The notes: a model not told the origin generated them from the sequence alone. DNA of 6,862 nt from Sutterella parvirubra YIT 11816 (GCF_000250875.1 NZ_JH605003.1:38081-44942), one strand, 5' to 3'. Shown: positions 1-6,215, counted from the stretch's first letter. Program-made: numbers and translations.

Positions 1-43
1 CGGCGCCGGCGGCGAGCTTCAGGGCGGCGCGCCGCGCATTCAT
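1..43 (-). CDS. lnt: Apolipoprotein N-acyltransferase, N-terminal fragment (cut by window edge)
   Basis: Only the first 14 codons are in the window, read as MNARRAALKLAAGA. The ATG at 43-41 overlaps the TGA of the preceding ybeX gene (ATGA), and GGAGAG lies 6 nt upstream within the ybeX 3' end, so translation is probably coupled. The peptide is a basic stretch followed by the start of a hydrophobic run, as expected for the N-terminus of a polytopic inner-membrane protein. The identity is inferred mainly from gene order: in many proteobacteria ybeZ-ybeY-ybeX is followed directly by lnt. Lnt adds the third acyl chain to the N-terminal cysteine of lipoproteins on the periplasmic side of the inner membrane. 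The fragment itself is too short to prove the family; another membrane protein is possible. Confidence 0.6.
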   Translation of the reverse strand, partial: MNARRAALKLAAGA

Positions 44-873
44 CCAATTCTCTCCACGAGAAGCGTCTGAACCTGGCGCTCGTCGGCGCGCAGGATCCGG
101 ATGCGGAAGTTCTTTTCTTCGAGCACTTCGTCCGCGCGGGGCACGTGCTCGAAGCGGTCCGTGACGAGACCCCCGATCGTTTCGCAGTAGGGGTCTTCGA
201 GGTCCGCGCCGAAGTATTCGTTGAACTGCTCAATGGGCGTGATCGCCTTCACGCGCCAGGCCTTCCCGTCGGGGACGATGTTCCCGGACTTGTCCTCACG
301 GTCGAATTCGTCGGAGATGTCGCCGACGATCTGTTCCAGAACGTCCTCAATCGTGATGAGGCCCGAGACGCTCCCGAATTCGTCGATCACGAGCGCCATG
401 TGCGAGCGCGTCGCCTTGAAGTCGCGCAGGAGCACGTTCGTCGGCTGGCTCTCGGGAATGAAGCGCGCGGGACGCAGGAGCGTCTTCACGTCGAGGTCGG
501 GCTTCGTGATGAGCTTCAGAAGATCCTTTGCGTGGATCAACCCCAACACGTTGTCGAGGTCGCCGTCGACGGCGGGGAAACGCGAGTGGCCGGATTCGTT
601 CACGATCGAGAGCCACGTCTCTTGAGGCTCTGAGAGGTCAATCGCGTAGATCTGCGAGCGCGGCACCATCAGTTCGTGGGCGCGCAGCTCCGAAACGGTG
701 AGCGCGCCCTCCATCATCGAACACGTGTCGGTGTCGATCAGTCCGCGCTCAAGCGCTTCGCGAAGGGTTTCGCGGACGGCCTCGCGGTCGGCGGGCGCGT
801 CGTCGTGGAATGCCGCCGCAAGGCGGTCGAAAAAGCCTTTCGGCTTCGTACTGGGAGGTTCGTTGTTCTGCAT
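40..873 (-). CDS. ybeX: CBS-domain protein YbeX/CorC
   Basis: The product has 277 aa, close to the usual length of about 290 for the family. The N-terminal segment (1-60) resembles E. coli YbeX, with KGFFDRL and a GLIDTDTCSMMEG stretch. The first CBS domain covers about 66-125 (MVPRSQ at 69-74, SGHSRFP at 94-100, HAKDLL at 114-119). The second covers about 130-190 (DEFGSVSGLITIEDVLEQIV at 164-183). A CorC_HlyC transporter-associated domain covers about 203-277. No membrane segment is seen, so the protein should be cytosolic. The family was named for magnesium/cobalt efflux in Salmonella; work in E. coli links YbeX to ribosome and RNA metabolism, so CorC should be read as a family name. The ATG start is 39 nt after ybeY and has no clear Shine-Dalgarno, but no other start codon fits. 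Its stop overlaps the start of lnt. Confidence 0.95.
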   Translation of the reverse strand: MQNNEPPSTKPKGFFDRLAAAFHDDAPADREAVRETLREALERGLIDTDTCSMMEGALTVSELRAHELMVPRSQIYAIDLSEPQETWLSIVNESGHSRFPAVDGDLDNVLGLIHAKDLLKLITKPDLDVKTLLRPARFIPESQPTNVLLRDFKATRSHMALVIDEFGSVSGLITIEDVLEQIVGDISDEFDREDKSGNIVPDGKAWRVKAITPIEQFNEYFGADLEDPYCETIGGLVTDRFEHVPRADEVLEEKNFRIRILRADERQVQTLLVERIG

Positions 874-912
874 GGATGCGGGAAAACGGATTCGAGCTTT
901 CAGGATACACGT

Positions 913-1380
913 TTAGTCGTGCACCATGCCGATCCGATCGCTGTAGGGATTGGGAAACCCCAACCCGGTGAGGATCTTCGTCTCGAGCGCCTCCATCTCC
1001 TCGGCCTCCTCCTCGTCGAGGTGGTCGTAGCCGCGGGCGTGAAGGACGCCGTGGACGAGCAGGTGCGCGAGATGCTCGCGGAAGGTCTTCCCCTGCTCTT
1101 CGGCCTCGCGCACGAGCACCGGCACCGCGATCACGATGTCGGCCATGACGACGGGCTCGCGCGCGTAGTCGAACGTGAGCACGTTCGTCGCGTAGTCGCG
1201 GCCGCGGAACTGGTGGTTGAGCTCGCGGCCCTCTTCAAGGTCGACGAAGCGCACGGTGAATTCCGCGTCGGTCTCGACGGCGGCGCGCATCCAGCGGAGC
1301 ATGACGCGGCGGTCGGGCAGTTCGGGGAACTTCGAGCGCTGCTGCATGTGCACGGTGAGCGTGGGCGCGTTCTCGGTCAT
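913..1380 (-). CDS. ybeY: Endoribonuclease YbeY (rRNA maturation factor)
   Basis: The 155-aa product is typical in length for the UPF0054/YbeY metalloprotein family. The signature H3xH5xH zinc site is present at His110, His114 and His120 within HGVLHARGYDH. The conserved basic motif FRGRDYATNVLTFDY spans 58-72, with Arg59 matching the functionally important arginine of E. coli YbeY. The family acts as a single-strand-specific RNase in 16S rRNA 3'-end maturation and 70S quality control. The Ala after His114, where many members have Leu, and the wording DYATNVLTF are what I would expect in Betaproteobacteria. The ATG start has a strong AAGGAG 7 nt upstream. The gene lies 20 nt after ybeZ and 39 nt before ybeX in the conserved cluster. 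No key residue is missing. Confidence 0.96.
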   Translation of the reverse strand: MTENAPTLTVHMQQRSKFPELPDRRVMLRWMRAAVETDAEFTVRFVDLEEGRELNHQFRGRDYATNVLTFDYAREPVVMADIVIAVPVLVREAEEQGKTFREHLAHLLVHGVLHARGYDHLDEEEAEEMEALETKILTGLGFPNPYSDRIGMVHD

Positions 1381-1387
1381 GTAGGTT

Positions 1388-1393
1388 CTCCTT
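1388..1393 (-). promoter_or_regulatory. Ribosome-binding site of ybeY
   Basis: The minus strand reads AAGGAG followed by 7 nt and then ATG. It sits entirely in the 20-nt gap after the ybeZ stop and fixes the ybeY start at 1380. Confidence 0.8.
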
Positions 1394-1400
1394 CGAATGC

Positions 1401-2399
1401 TCAGCGCTGGGCGTCGGCGCCGCCCGCGCGTTCATAGGCTTCCACGATGCGCGCGACCAACGGATGGCGCACGACGTCGCGCGCGGTGAAGCGCGTGACG
1501 GCGATGCCGCGCACGTCGGCGAGGATGTCGGCGGCGTGCTTGAGGCCGCTCCTGACGCCCTTCGGGAGGTCGATCTGCGTCACGTCACCCGTGATGACGG
1601 CGCGGGACCCGAACCCGATGCGCGTCAAGAACATCTTCATCTGCTCGGGCGTCGTGTTCTGCGCTTCGTCGAGGATGACGAAGGCGTTGTTCAAGGTTCG
1701 GCCGCGCATGTAGGCCAGGGGCGCCACTTCGATCGACTGGCGCTCCATGAGGCGCTGGCTCTTTTCAAACCCCATCAGGTCGAAGAGCGCGTCGTAGAGC
1801 GGCCGCAGGTAGGGGTCCACCTTCTGCGTGAGGTCGCCCGGCAGAAAACCGAGACGCTCGCCCGCTTCGACGGCGGGGCGCGTCAGGACGATCCTCTCCA
1901 CCTGGCCGCGTTCGAAGGCGTCGACCGCGGCGGCGACCGCAAGATAGGTCTTCCCGGTCCCCGCAGGGCCGATCCCGAAGCTGATGTCGTGCGAGAGGAT
2001 CGCGCGCAGGTACTGGCGCTGGTTCGGCGTGCGCCCCTGGAGGTCGCGGCGGCGGGTCTTCAGGTCCACCGTCGGGCCGAGCTCCTCGTTCGTCACGCCC
2101 GCGCGGAACTGATCGTCCTCCGCGACGAAGCGCCACTGCACGGCGTCCTTCGTCACGGGTTCGGCCGAGCGTTCCGTCTCTTCGATGAGACCGCGGATCG
2201 CGCGCACGGCGCGCTCCGCGGCGGTCTTTTCGCCCGCCACACGGAAGGTCGACCCGCGGCGGCGGATCTCCACGTTCAGAACCGAACTCATCTCCCTCAG
2301 GTTTTCGTCCAGAGGCCCGCACACGAGCGCGAGTGTCGTGTTGTCGGCGGCGCTCGAAAACGTGAGCGCCTCAGCGGTGCCATCAAAGTTCTTCGTCAA
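1401..2399 (-). CDS. ybeZ: PhoH-family ATPase YbeZ
   Basis: The product has 332 aa from a TTG start. The N-terminal region (about 22-80) looks like the small KH-like RNA-binding segment of PhoH-like proteins (ending ...AERAVRAIRGLIEE). The PhoH P-loop domain follows (about 122-325): Walker A GPAGTGKT at 144-151, conserved TRPAVEAGERLGFLPGDL at 173-190, Walker B VILDEAQN at 241-248, and the sensor-like ITGDVTQIDLP at 269-279. The family is an RNA-associated cytosolic ATPase related to helicase motor domains. It is genetically and physically linked to YbeY, and the adjacent ybeY gene fits that. The TTG start is supported by a Shine-Dalgarno 6 nt upstream and by the lack of any ATG or GTG back to the miaB stop. 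The next Met (37) would cut into the N-terminal domain. phoH is the older family name. Confidence 0.95.
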   Translation of the reverse strand: MTKNFDGTAEALTFSSAADNTTLALVCGPLDENLREMSSVLNVEIRRRGSTFRVAGEKTAAERAVRAIRGLIEETERSAEPVTKDAVQWRFVAEDDQFRAGVTNEELGPTVDLKTRRRDLQGRTPNQRQYLRAILSHDISFGIGPAGTGKTYLAVAAAVDAFERGQVERIVLTRPAVEAGERLGFLPGDLTQKVDPYLRPLYDALFDLMGFEKSQRLMERQSIEVAPLAYMRGRTLNNAFVILDEAQNTTPEQMKMFLTRIGFGSRAVITGDVTQIDLPKGVRSGLKHAADILADVRGIAVTRFTARDVVRHPLVARIVEAYERAGGADAQR

Positions 2400-2405
2400 A
2401 ACGTT

Positions 2406-2412
2406 CTCCCTT
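2406..2412 (-). promoter_or_regulatory. Ribosome-binding site that supports the TTG start of ybeZ
   Basis: The minus strand reads AAGGGAG with a 6-nt spacer to TTG at 2399-2397, preceded by a second purine-rich AAGGA. Because there is no ATG or GTG in frame between the miaB stop and this TTG, the site decides the start. A TTG start usually lowers initiation, which may be offset by the strong pairing here. Confidence 0.75.
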
Positions 2413-2441
2413 CCTTCGTATGGTTTCGCGTCGGGTGAAAT

Positions 2442-3779
2442 TCACTCCCCGTCTTCGCAGAGCTCGCCGCCCAGCGAATGCGGGAACGCTTCCGTTATTT
2501 TCACCCGGACCATCTGATTGATGAGGCTTTCGGGCCCGGGGAAATTGACGATGCGGTTGTTGTCGGTGCGCGCCATGAGGAAGCCTTCGCCGCGGCGCGC
2601 GGGCCCCACGACCAGCACGCGCTCGACGCCGCCCACCATCGCGCGGCTGATTTCCTGCGCGCGGGCGTCGTTGGCGGCCTGAAGGCGCTGCAGGCGCTCC
2701 AGCTTCACCTGATAGGGCGTGTCGTCGGGAAGACGCGCGGCCGGGGTGCCCGGGCGCGGGCTGTAGATGAAGCTGAAGCTCGCATCGAACCCGATCTCCT
2801 CCTGGAGCTTCATCGTCTGCTCGAAGTCCGCTTCGGTTTCGCCGGGGAAGCCCACGATGAAGTCGGTCGCGACGACGATCCCGGGGCGCGCGGCGCGCAG
2901 GCGCCGGATGATCGACTTGTATTCGAGCGCGGTGTAGCCGCGCTTCATCGCCGCGAGCACGCGGTCGGAGCCCGCCTGCACCGGAAGGTGCACGTGGTTG
3001 ACGAGCTTCGGGAGACGCCGGTAGCAGTCGATGATGCGGTCGGTGAATTCGCGCGGGTGGCTCGTCGTGTAGCGGATGCGCTCGATCGCGTCGATTTCCG
3101 AGATGTACTCCAAGAGCATCGCGAAGTCCGCTTCGTCGCCTTCGGGCGTGCGGCCGCGGTAGGCGTTGACGTTCTGCCCCAGAAGCGTCACTTCCTTGAC
3201 GCCCTGGTCGGCGAGCTGCGCGACCTCGAGGAGCACGTCCACCAACGGGCGCGAGATCTCTTCGCCGCGGGTGTAGGGCACCACGCAGTAGGAGCAGTAC
3301 TTCGAGCAGCCTTCCATGATCGAGACGAAGGCGGTCGCGCCCTTGGCTTCGGGCTTGGGCAGGTGGTCGAACTTCTCGATTTCGGGGAAGCTCACGTCGA
3401 CCTGCGCTTTGCCGGTTTCGACGCGGCGGCGGATCATGTCGGGGAGACGGTGAAGGGTCTGCGGCCCGAAGACGATGTCGACGTACGGGGCACGGCGGAT
3501 GATGCCTTCCCCTTCCTGACTGGCGACGCACCCGCCGACGGCGATCAGGAGACGGGGGTTTTCGCGCTTGAGTTCACGCAGGCGGCCGAGGTCCGAGAAG
3601 ACCTTCTCCTGCGCCTTTTCGCGAATCGAGCACGTGTTGATGACGACGAGGTCGGAAGCTTCGGGGGTGTCGACGCGTTCGGTGCCGAGCTCGCTCTTCA
3701 GGAGGTCGGCGAGTCGCGACGAGTCGTAATCGTTCATCTGGCAGCCGAAGCTGCGGAGGTAGAGTTTCTGAGCAAACAC
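2442..3779 (-). CDS. miaB: tRNA-2-methylthio-N6-dimethylallyladenosine synthase MiaB
   Basis: The 445-aa product has the three-part architecture of a methylthiotransferase. The N-terminal UPF0004 domain (about 4-125) carries the second-cluster cysteines Cys13 (SFGCQMN), Cys50 (NTCSIREKA) and Cys84 (GGCVASQEG). The radical-SAM domain (about 144-375) carries the CxxxCxxC motif at Cys158, Cys162 and Cys165. A TRAM domain covers about 378-442. MiaB converts i6A37 to ms2i6A37 in tRNAs reading UNN codons, using S-adenosylmethionine and Fe-S clusters. NTCSIREKA and GCSKYCSYC point to MiaB rather than RimO or MtaB. The start is GTG, because the next Met (15) lies beyond Cys13 and an in-frame TAA lies one codon upstream. 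No good Shine-Dalgarno is visible. It is the first gene of the miaB-ybeZ-ybeY-ybeX-lnt cluster. Confidence 0.97.
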   Translation of the reverse strand: MFAQKLYLRSFGCQMNDYDSSRLADLLKSELGTERVDTPEASDLVVINTCSIREKAQEKVFSDLGRLRELKRENPRLLIAVGGCVASQEGEGIIRRAPYVDIVFGPQTLHRLPDMIRRRVETGKAQVDVSFPEIEKFDHLPKPEAKGATAFVSIMEGCSKYCSYCVVPYTRGEEISRPLVDVLLEVAQLADQGVKEVTLLGQNVNAYRGRTPEGDEADFAMLLEYISEIDAIERIRYTTSHPREFTDRIIDCYRRLPKLVNHVHLPVQAGSDRVLAAMKRGYTALEYKSIIRRLRAARPGIVVATDFIVGFPGETEADFEQTMKLQEEIGFDASFSFIYSPRPGTPAARLPDDTPYQVKLERLQRLQAANDARAQEISRAMVGGVERVLVVGPARRGEGFLMARTDNNRIVNFPGPESLINQMVRVKITEAFPHSLGGELCEDGE

Positions 3780-3854
3780 GGTTTAGGTCCGGTGACTGGA
3801 AACGTTGGCGGGCGTGCCGCACCGGCCGGAGGGGCCCGGACGGCGCGACGAGAA
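3780..3854 (-). other. GC-rich leader region upstream of miaB
   Basis: About 75 nt separate the terminator after the tRNA from the miaB GTG. The region is very GC-rich, with short self-complementary stretches (for example CCGGCCGG), but I find no convincing -35/-10 pair and no Shine-Dalgarno. The best -10-like hexamer, TATTCT just after the terminator T-run, lacks a matching -35 at 16-18 nt. A miaB promoter is expected here because the terminator should block readthrough, but it cannot be pinpointed by eye. Confidence 0.4.
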
Positions 3855-3886
3855 TAACAAAAAAGCCCCGCCGGACGGCGAGGCTT
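3855..3886 (-). terminator. Rho-independent terminator after the tRNA gene
   Basis: On the minus strand AAGCCTCGCC and GGCGGGGCTT form a 10-bp stem (one G-T wobble) around a GTCC loop. A run of six T follows, then GTTATT. The stem starts 12 nt after the encoded CCA of the tRNA. It ends the tRNA transcript. Because no other terminator is visible after thiD, it probably also ends any waaA-thiD readthrough transcript. The opposite strand has a weaker T-rich tail (TTCTTTGTT), but no plus-strand gene needs it. Confidence 0.93.
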
Positions 3887-3898
3887 CTTTGTTGAATT

Positions 3899-3975
3899 TG
3901 GTGGCGCATCACGGACTCGAACCGCGGACACAAGGATTATGATTCCTCTGCTCTAACCGACTGAGCTAATGCGCC
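3899..3975 (-). tRNA. tRNA-Met(CAT), elongator type
   Basis: The 77-nt gene folds as a full cloverleaf. The acceptor stem GGCGCAT/ATGCGCC is perfectly paired, the D-arm begins AGCTCAG, and the anticodon stem GAGGA/TCCTT carries loop ATCATAA with anticodon CAT. The T-arm CGCGG-TTCGAGT-CCGTG has one G-T wobble; discriminator A73 and CCA are encoded. A fully paired first acceptor pair (G1-C72) excludes bacterial initiator tRNA-fMet, which has a mismatch there. The AATCATAATCC anticodon arm is what I expect of elongator tRNA-Met in Betaproteobacteria. The alternative is tRNA-Ile2, whose CAT wobble base is changed to lysidine. The gene has its own promoter and terminator and lies between thiD and miaB. 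Confidence 0.93.
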
Positions 3976-3988
3976 GTTGAGAATCAGA

Positions 3989-4017
3989 ATTGTGCCGAGA
4001 CGCAAGTCTCCCGTCAA
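3989..4017 (-). promoter_or_regulatory. Sigma70-like promoter of the tRNA gene
   Basis: The minus strand shows TTGACG (4017-4012; 5 of 6 matches to TTGACA), a 17-nt spacer and CACAAT (3994-3989; 4 of 6 matches to TATAAT). Initiation about 7 nt after the -10 box would leave a leader of only some 7 nt before the mature tRNA 5' end, to be removed by RNase P. It begins 18 nt after the thiD stop. A GAGAC-TTGC-GTCTC inverted repeat lies inside the spacer. Confidence 0.75.
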
Positions 4018-4034
4018 GCGGCCGTTACAAATTC

Positions 4035-4901
4035 TTACGCTTTGTCGGAAGCCCCTCCTTCGTCCACTTTCGGCCACATCGCGAAGAAGTGGTGCGTGGG
4101 CCCGTGGCCCGAACCGACGTCGAGCTCGTCGGCGTGACGGATCGCCCCGGTGATGTAGGCCTTCGCAAGACGCACGGCGTTGAGCATGTCGTTCGTCGAA
4201 GCGAGGTACGCGGCCAGGGCGGAGGAGAGCGTGCAGCCCGTCCCGTGGGTGTTGGCGGTTTCGATGCGGGGCTCGGAAAAGCGCGCCGTCGCGAGACCGT
4301 CGGTCAGAAGGTCCGTACTCTGCTCGCCCGAGAGGTGGCCGCCCTTCAGGAGCACCCAGGCGCCCTCACGGCGCCCCATCAGTTGACGGAGCTTCCGGGC
4401 GCTCTCTTCCGGGTCCTCCGCCACGGCGCCCGTCGGGATGCCGAGGAGTTCGCCCGCTTCCGGGATGTTGGGCGTGATGACGCTCGCCAGGGGGAGAAGA
4501 CGCGTGCGCAAGCGCTCGACGGCATCTTCGCGCAGGAGCCGGTCCATGCTTTTCGCGACCATCACCGGGTCCAGAACGACCCAGCGGGGCTTCCAGCGTT
4601 CGATCGCCGAGGCGACCGCCTCGATCACCTCGCAGTCGTTCAGCATCCCGATCTTCACCGCGTCGATGCGCACGTCCTCAAAGAGCGTGTTCAGCTGCTC
4701 GGTGACGAACGCGGCCGGGACGGGCATGACGCCCGTCACACCCTTGGTGTTCTGGGCCGTGAGCGCCGTGATGACGCCGCAGGCGTAGGCGCCGCAGGCC
4801 GACATCGCCTTGATGTCGGCCAGGACGCCCGCTCCGCCCGAGGGGTCGACCCCGGCGATGCTCAGGACATGAGGGATTCGTTTTTTCTGGCCGTCCGCCA
4901 T
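4035..4901 (-). CDS. thiD: Hydroxymethylpyrimidine/phosphomethylpyrimidine kinase ThiD
   Basis: The 288-aa product belongs to the ribokinase-fold ThiD family (E. coli ThiD 266 aa). It phosphorylates HMP and then HMP-P to HMP-PP for thiamine synthesis and salvage in the cytosol. The N-terminal motif IAGVDPSGGAG spans 15-25. Gln50 in TAQNTKGV aligns with Gln44 of the enteric enzyme, which contacts the pyrimidine. VVLDPVMVAKS spans 108-118, ITPNIPEA 142-149, LLKGGHL 184-190, and the anion-hole/catalytic NTHGTGCTLSSA 217-228 includes Cys223. The C-terminus keeps GHGPTHHF. The start was placed at the ATG at 4901 rather than further upstream, because a GGAGG lies 4 nt before it and family homology begins at about residue 10; the upstream extension is Arg/Pro-rich waaA shadow. 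It overlaps waaA by 40 bp, which suggests coupled translation. Confidence 0.95.
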   Translation of the reverse strand: MADGQKKRIPHVLSIAGVDPSGGAGVLADIKAMSACGAYACGVITALTAQNTKGVTGVMPVPAAFVTEQLNTLFEDVRIDAVKIGMLNDCEVIEAVASAIERWKPRWVVLDPVMVAKSMDRLLREDAVERLRTRLLPLASVITPNIPEAGELLGIPTGAVAEDPEESARKLRQLMGRREGAWVLLKGGHLSGEQSTDLLTDGLATARFSEPRIETANTHGTGCTLSSALAAYLASTNDMLNAVRLAKAYITGAIRHADELDVGSGHGPTHHFFAMWPKVDEGGASDKA

Positions 4902-6175
4902 ACTTCCTCCAGGAGGGTCATCATCCGGGCCGTGGCGCCCGACCAATGCTTCGCAAACTGAGCGGCGCGCCCGCCCGCGGCGCGGCGCGCTTCGGGGTCG
5001 TCGAGCCAACGGGTGAACTGCGCGATCGCCGCCTCGGGGGTCTCCACCTGCAGCATCGCGCCTTCCGCGACGCCGTCGCGGACGATCTTGTCGAAATTGA
5101 AGACCGAGGGGCCGACCACCAGGGCGGTCCCCGCCATGGCGGGCTCGATCACGTTCTGGCTCCCGAAGGGCTCGAACGAGCCGCCCATCGCGGCCATGTC
5201 GGCCAACGCGCAGTAAAAGCTCATCTCGCCCATCGAATCGCCCAGAAGCACGTCCGCGTCCGCCGGAATCGACGCGGCGTCGCGAAGCTTCGAGCGGCGA
5301 ACGACGCGAAGGCCTTCGGCTTCAAAGGCCGCGGCGGCTTCGTCGAAGCGCTGCGGGTGGCGCGGCACCGCGAGAACCAGCGCACGGCGCGTGAAGTCCT
5401 TTTGGGCGGCGATCGCCTTCGCAAAGCGCACCTCTTCGCCGACGCGGGTCGACGCGAGAAGCGCCACGGGCCGCGTGACCTCGCTCTTCCAGGCGCGGGC
5501 CGCGGCGCGCTGGCTCGCATCGGGCTTCAGATCGAACTTGATGCTCCCGCAAACGGTGATGTTGGGGGCGCCCAAGCTCGCAAGCCGCTCCGCGTCCTCG
5601 TCGCTTTGCGCGAGCACCGCGCTGAAGCTCGCGAAGGCCGGACGCATGACGTCGATCACCTGCTCGGCCTTCGCCTTCGACTTTTCGCTCTCTCGCGCGT
5701 TCGCGAGCACCATCGGGATCCCGAGGCGCGCGGCTTCGCGCATGACGTTGGGCCACACTTCGGTTTCCATGATGACACCCATCGTCGGGCGGGTCTGGCG
5801 GAAGAACCGTTCGACCGCATAGGGCGCGTCGTAGGGGAGGTAGCACTGGTGGATGCGCTCGGGCGCCAGGTCCACCAAGGCGCGCCCCGCTTCGCGACCC
5901 GTGGGCGTCATGTGCGTCAGGAGAACGTCGCACTCGGGCCAGGCCTTCAGCATGGCTTCCAAAAGCGGCTTCGCCGCGTTCGTTTCGCCCACGCTCACGG
6001 CGTGGAGCCACACGCGGGGCTTTTCGCCCTTCGGGGGATAGCTCGACCACGCGAAGCGTTCGTCCCAGAAGTCGCGGTAGGCGGGCTGCTTGCGGGAGCG
6101 CCACATCAGGTAGAGGCTCGCCAGAGGGAGAGCCACCATCGTGAAGGCGCGGTACATGCCCGGTGTGATTTTCAT
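4862..6175 (-). CDS. waaA: 3-deoxy-D-manno-octulosonic acid (Kdo) transferase WaaA
   Basis: The 437-aa product is a GT30-family Kdo transferase (E. coli WaaA 425 aa). It moves Kdo from CMP-Kdo to lipid IVA at the cytosolic face of the inner membrane, the step joining lipid A to the core. A hydrophobic segment at about 10-25 fits the N-terminal membrane anchor. The acceptor-side domain carries WLHAVSVGE (56-64), with the catalytic-type Glu64, and METEVWPN (136-143). The C-terminal donor-binding domain carries CGSIKFD (209-215), PRHPQRF (271-277), LLGDSMGEM (310-318), GGSFEPFG (331-338) and QNVIEP (340-345). Sequence alone does not tell whether one or two Kdo residues are added. The ATG start has GAAGGA 5 nt upstream. 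The gene follows the heptosyltransferase by 63 nt and overlaps thiD. Confidence 0.96.
   Translation of the reverse strand: MKITPGMYRAFTMVALPLASLYLMWRSRKQPAYRDFWDERFAWSSYPPKGEKPRVWLHAVSVGETNAAKPLLEAMLKAWPECDVLLTHMTPTGREAGRALVDLAPERIHQCYLPYDAPYAVERFFRQTRPTMGVIMETEVWPNVMREAARLGIPMVLANARESEKSKAKAEQVIDVMRPAFASFSAVLAQSDEDAERLASLGAPNITVCGSIKFDLKPDASQRAAARAWKSEVTRPVALLASTRVGEEVRFAKAIAAQKDFTRRALVLAVPRHPQRFDEAAAAFEAEGLRVVRRSKLRDAASIPADADVLLGDSMGEMSFYCALADMAAMGGSFEPFGSQNVIEPAMAGTALVVGPSVFNFDKIVRDGVAEGAMLQVETPEAAIAQFTRWLDDPEARRAAGGRAAQFAKHWSGATARMMTLLEEVWRTARKNESLMS
4906..4916 (-). promoter_or_regulatory. Self-complementary ribosome-binding site of thiD inside waaA
   Basis: The minus strand reads CCTCC-T-GGAGG, then AAGT and the thiD ATG. 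GGAGG is the Shine-Dalgarno. The CCTCC just before it can fold onto it (realistically CCTC-CTG-GAGG) or compete for the anti-Shine-Dalgarno. The site lies in the waaA codons for Leu-Leu-Glu-Glu, so ribosomes finishing waaA would open any such fold. The pairing is seen; the coupling role is inferred. Confidence 0.55.
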
Positions 6176-6180
6176 AACTT

Positions 6181-6185
6181 TCCTT
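6181..6185 (-). promoter_or_regulatory. Ribosome-binding site of waaA
   Basis: The minus strand reads AAGGA, a 5-nt spacer (AAGTT) and ATG. It lies just downstream of the intergenic hairpin and outside its stem, so it should stay accessible. Confidence 0.75.
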
Positions 6186-6190
6186 CAACC

Positions 6191-6215
6191 GGAAGGCGTC
6201 CCGGGGACGCCCTCC
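6191..6215 (-). repeat. GC-rich inverted repeat (RNA hairpin) between waaC-like gene and waaA
   Basis: GGCGTCC and GGACGCC (6195-6201 and 6205-6211) form a 7-bp stem with a 3-nt loop. It extends by three more pairs (GGA/TCC) after one mismatch. No T-run follows it on either strand, so it does not look like an intrinsic terminator. It may protect an intercistronic mRNA end or adjust expression between the two LPS genes. Confidence 0.6.

Noticed and set aside
1464..2438. 324-aa plus-strand open frame opposite ybeZ
   Set aside because: It is an antisense shadow of a convincing PhoH-family gene, with no recognisable domain.
2478..3857. 459-aa plus-strand open frame opposite miaB
   Set aside because: It mirrors the codon phase of miaB in GC-rich DNA, is rich in Arg/Ala/Val/Asp-His repeats without a family motif, and lies opposite a gene with all its catalytic cysteines.
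3574..3933. Minus-strand open frames crossing the tRNA, terminator and miaB 5' end
   Set aside because: They run through a clear tRNA and terminator and carry no domain; not plausible genes.
3899..3975. tRNA as an integration site of a mobile element
   Set aside because: Both flanks are housekeeping genes, and no integrase or duplicated tRNA 3' end is visible in the window.
3990..4961. 323-aa plus-strand open frame opposite thiD
   Set aside because: It is an antisense shadow; it starts inside the tRNA promoter region and shows no family motif.
4902..5009. Upstream 36-residue extension of thiD
   Set aside because: It is Arg/Pro-rich, not found at the N-terminus of ThiD proteins, and lies inside waaA; the ATG at 4901 has its own Shine-Dalgarno.
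6191..6215. Intergenic hairpin as a transcription terminator between waaC and waaA
   Set aside because: On the minus strand the T-run precedes the stem rather than following it, and the plus strand has no T-run after it either.
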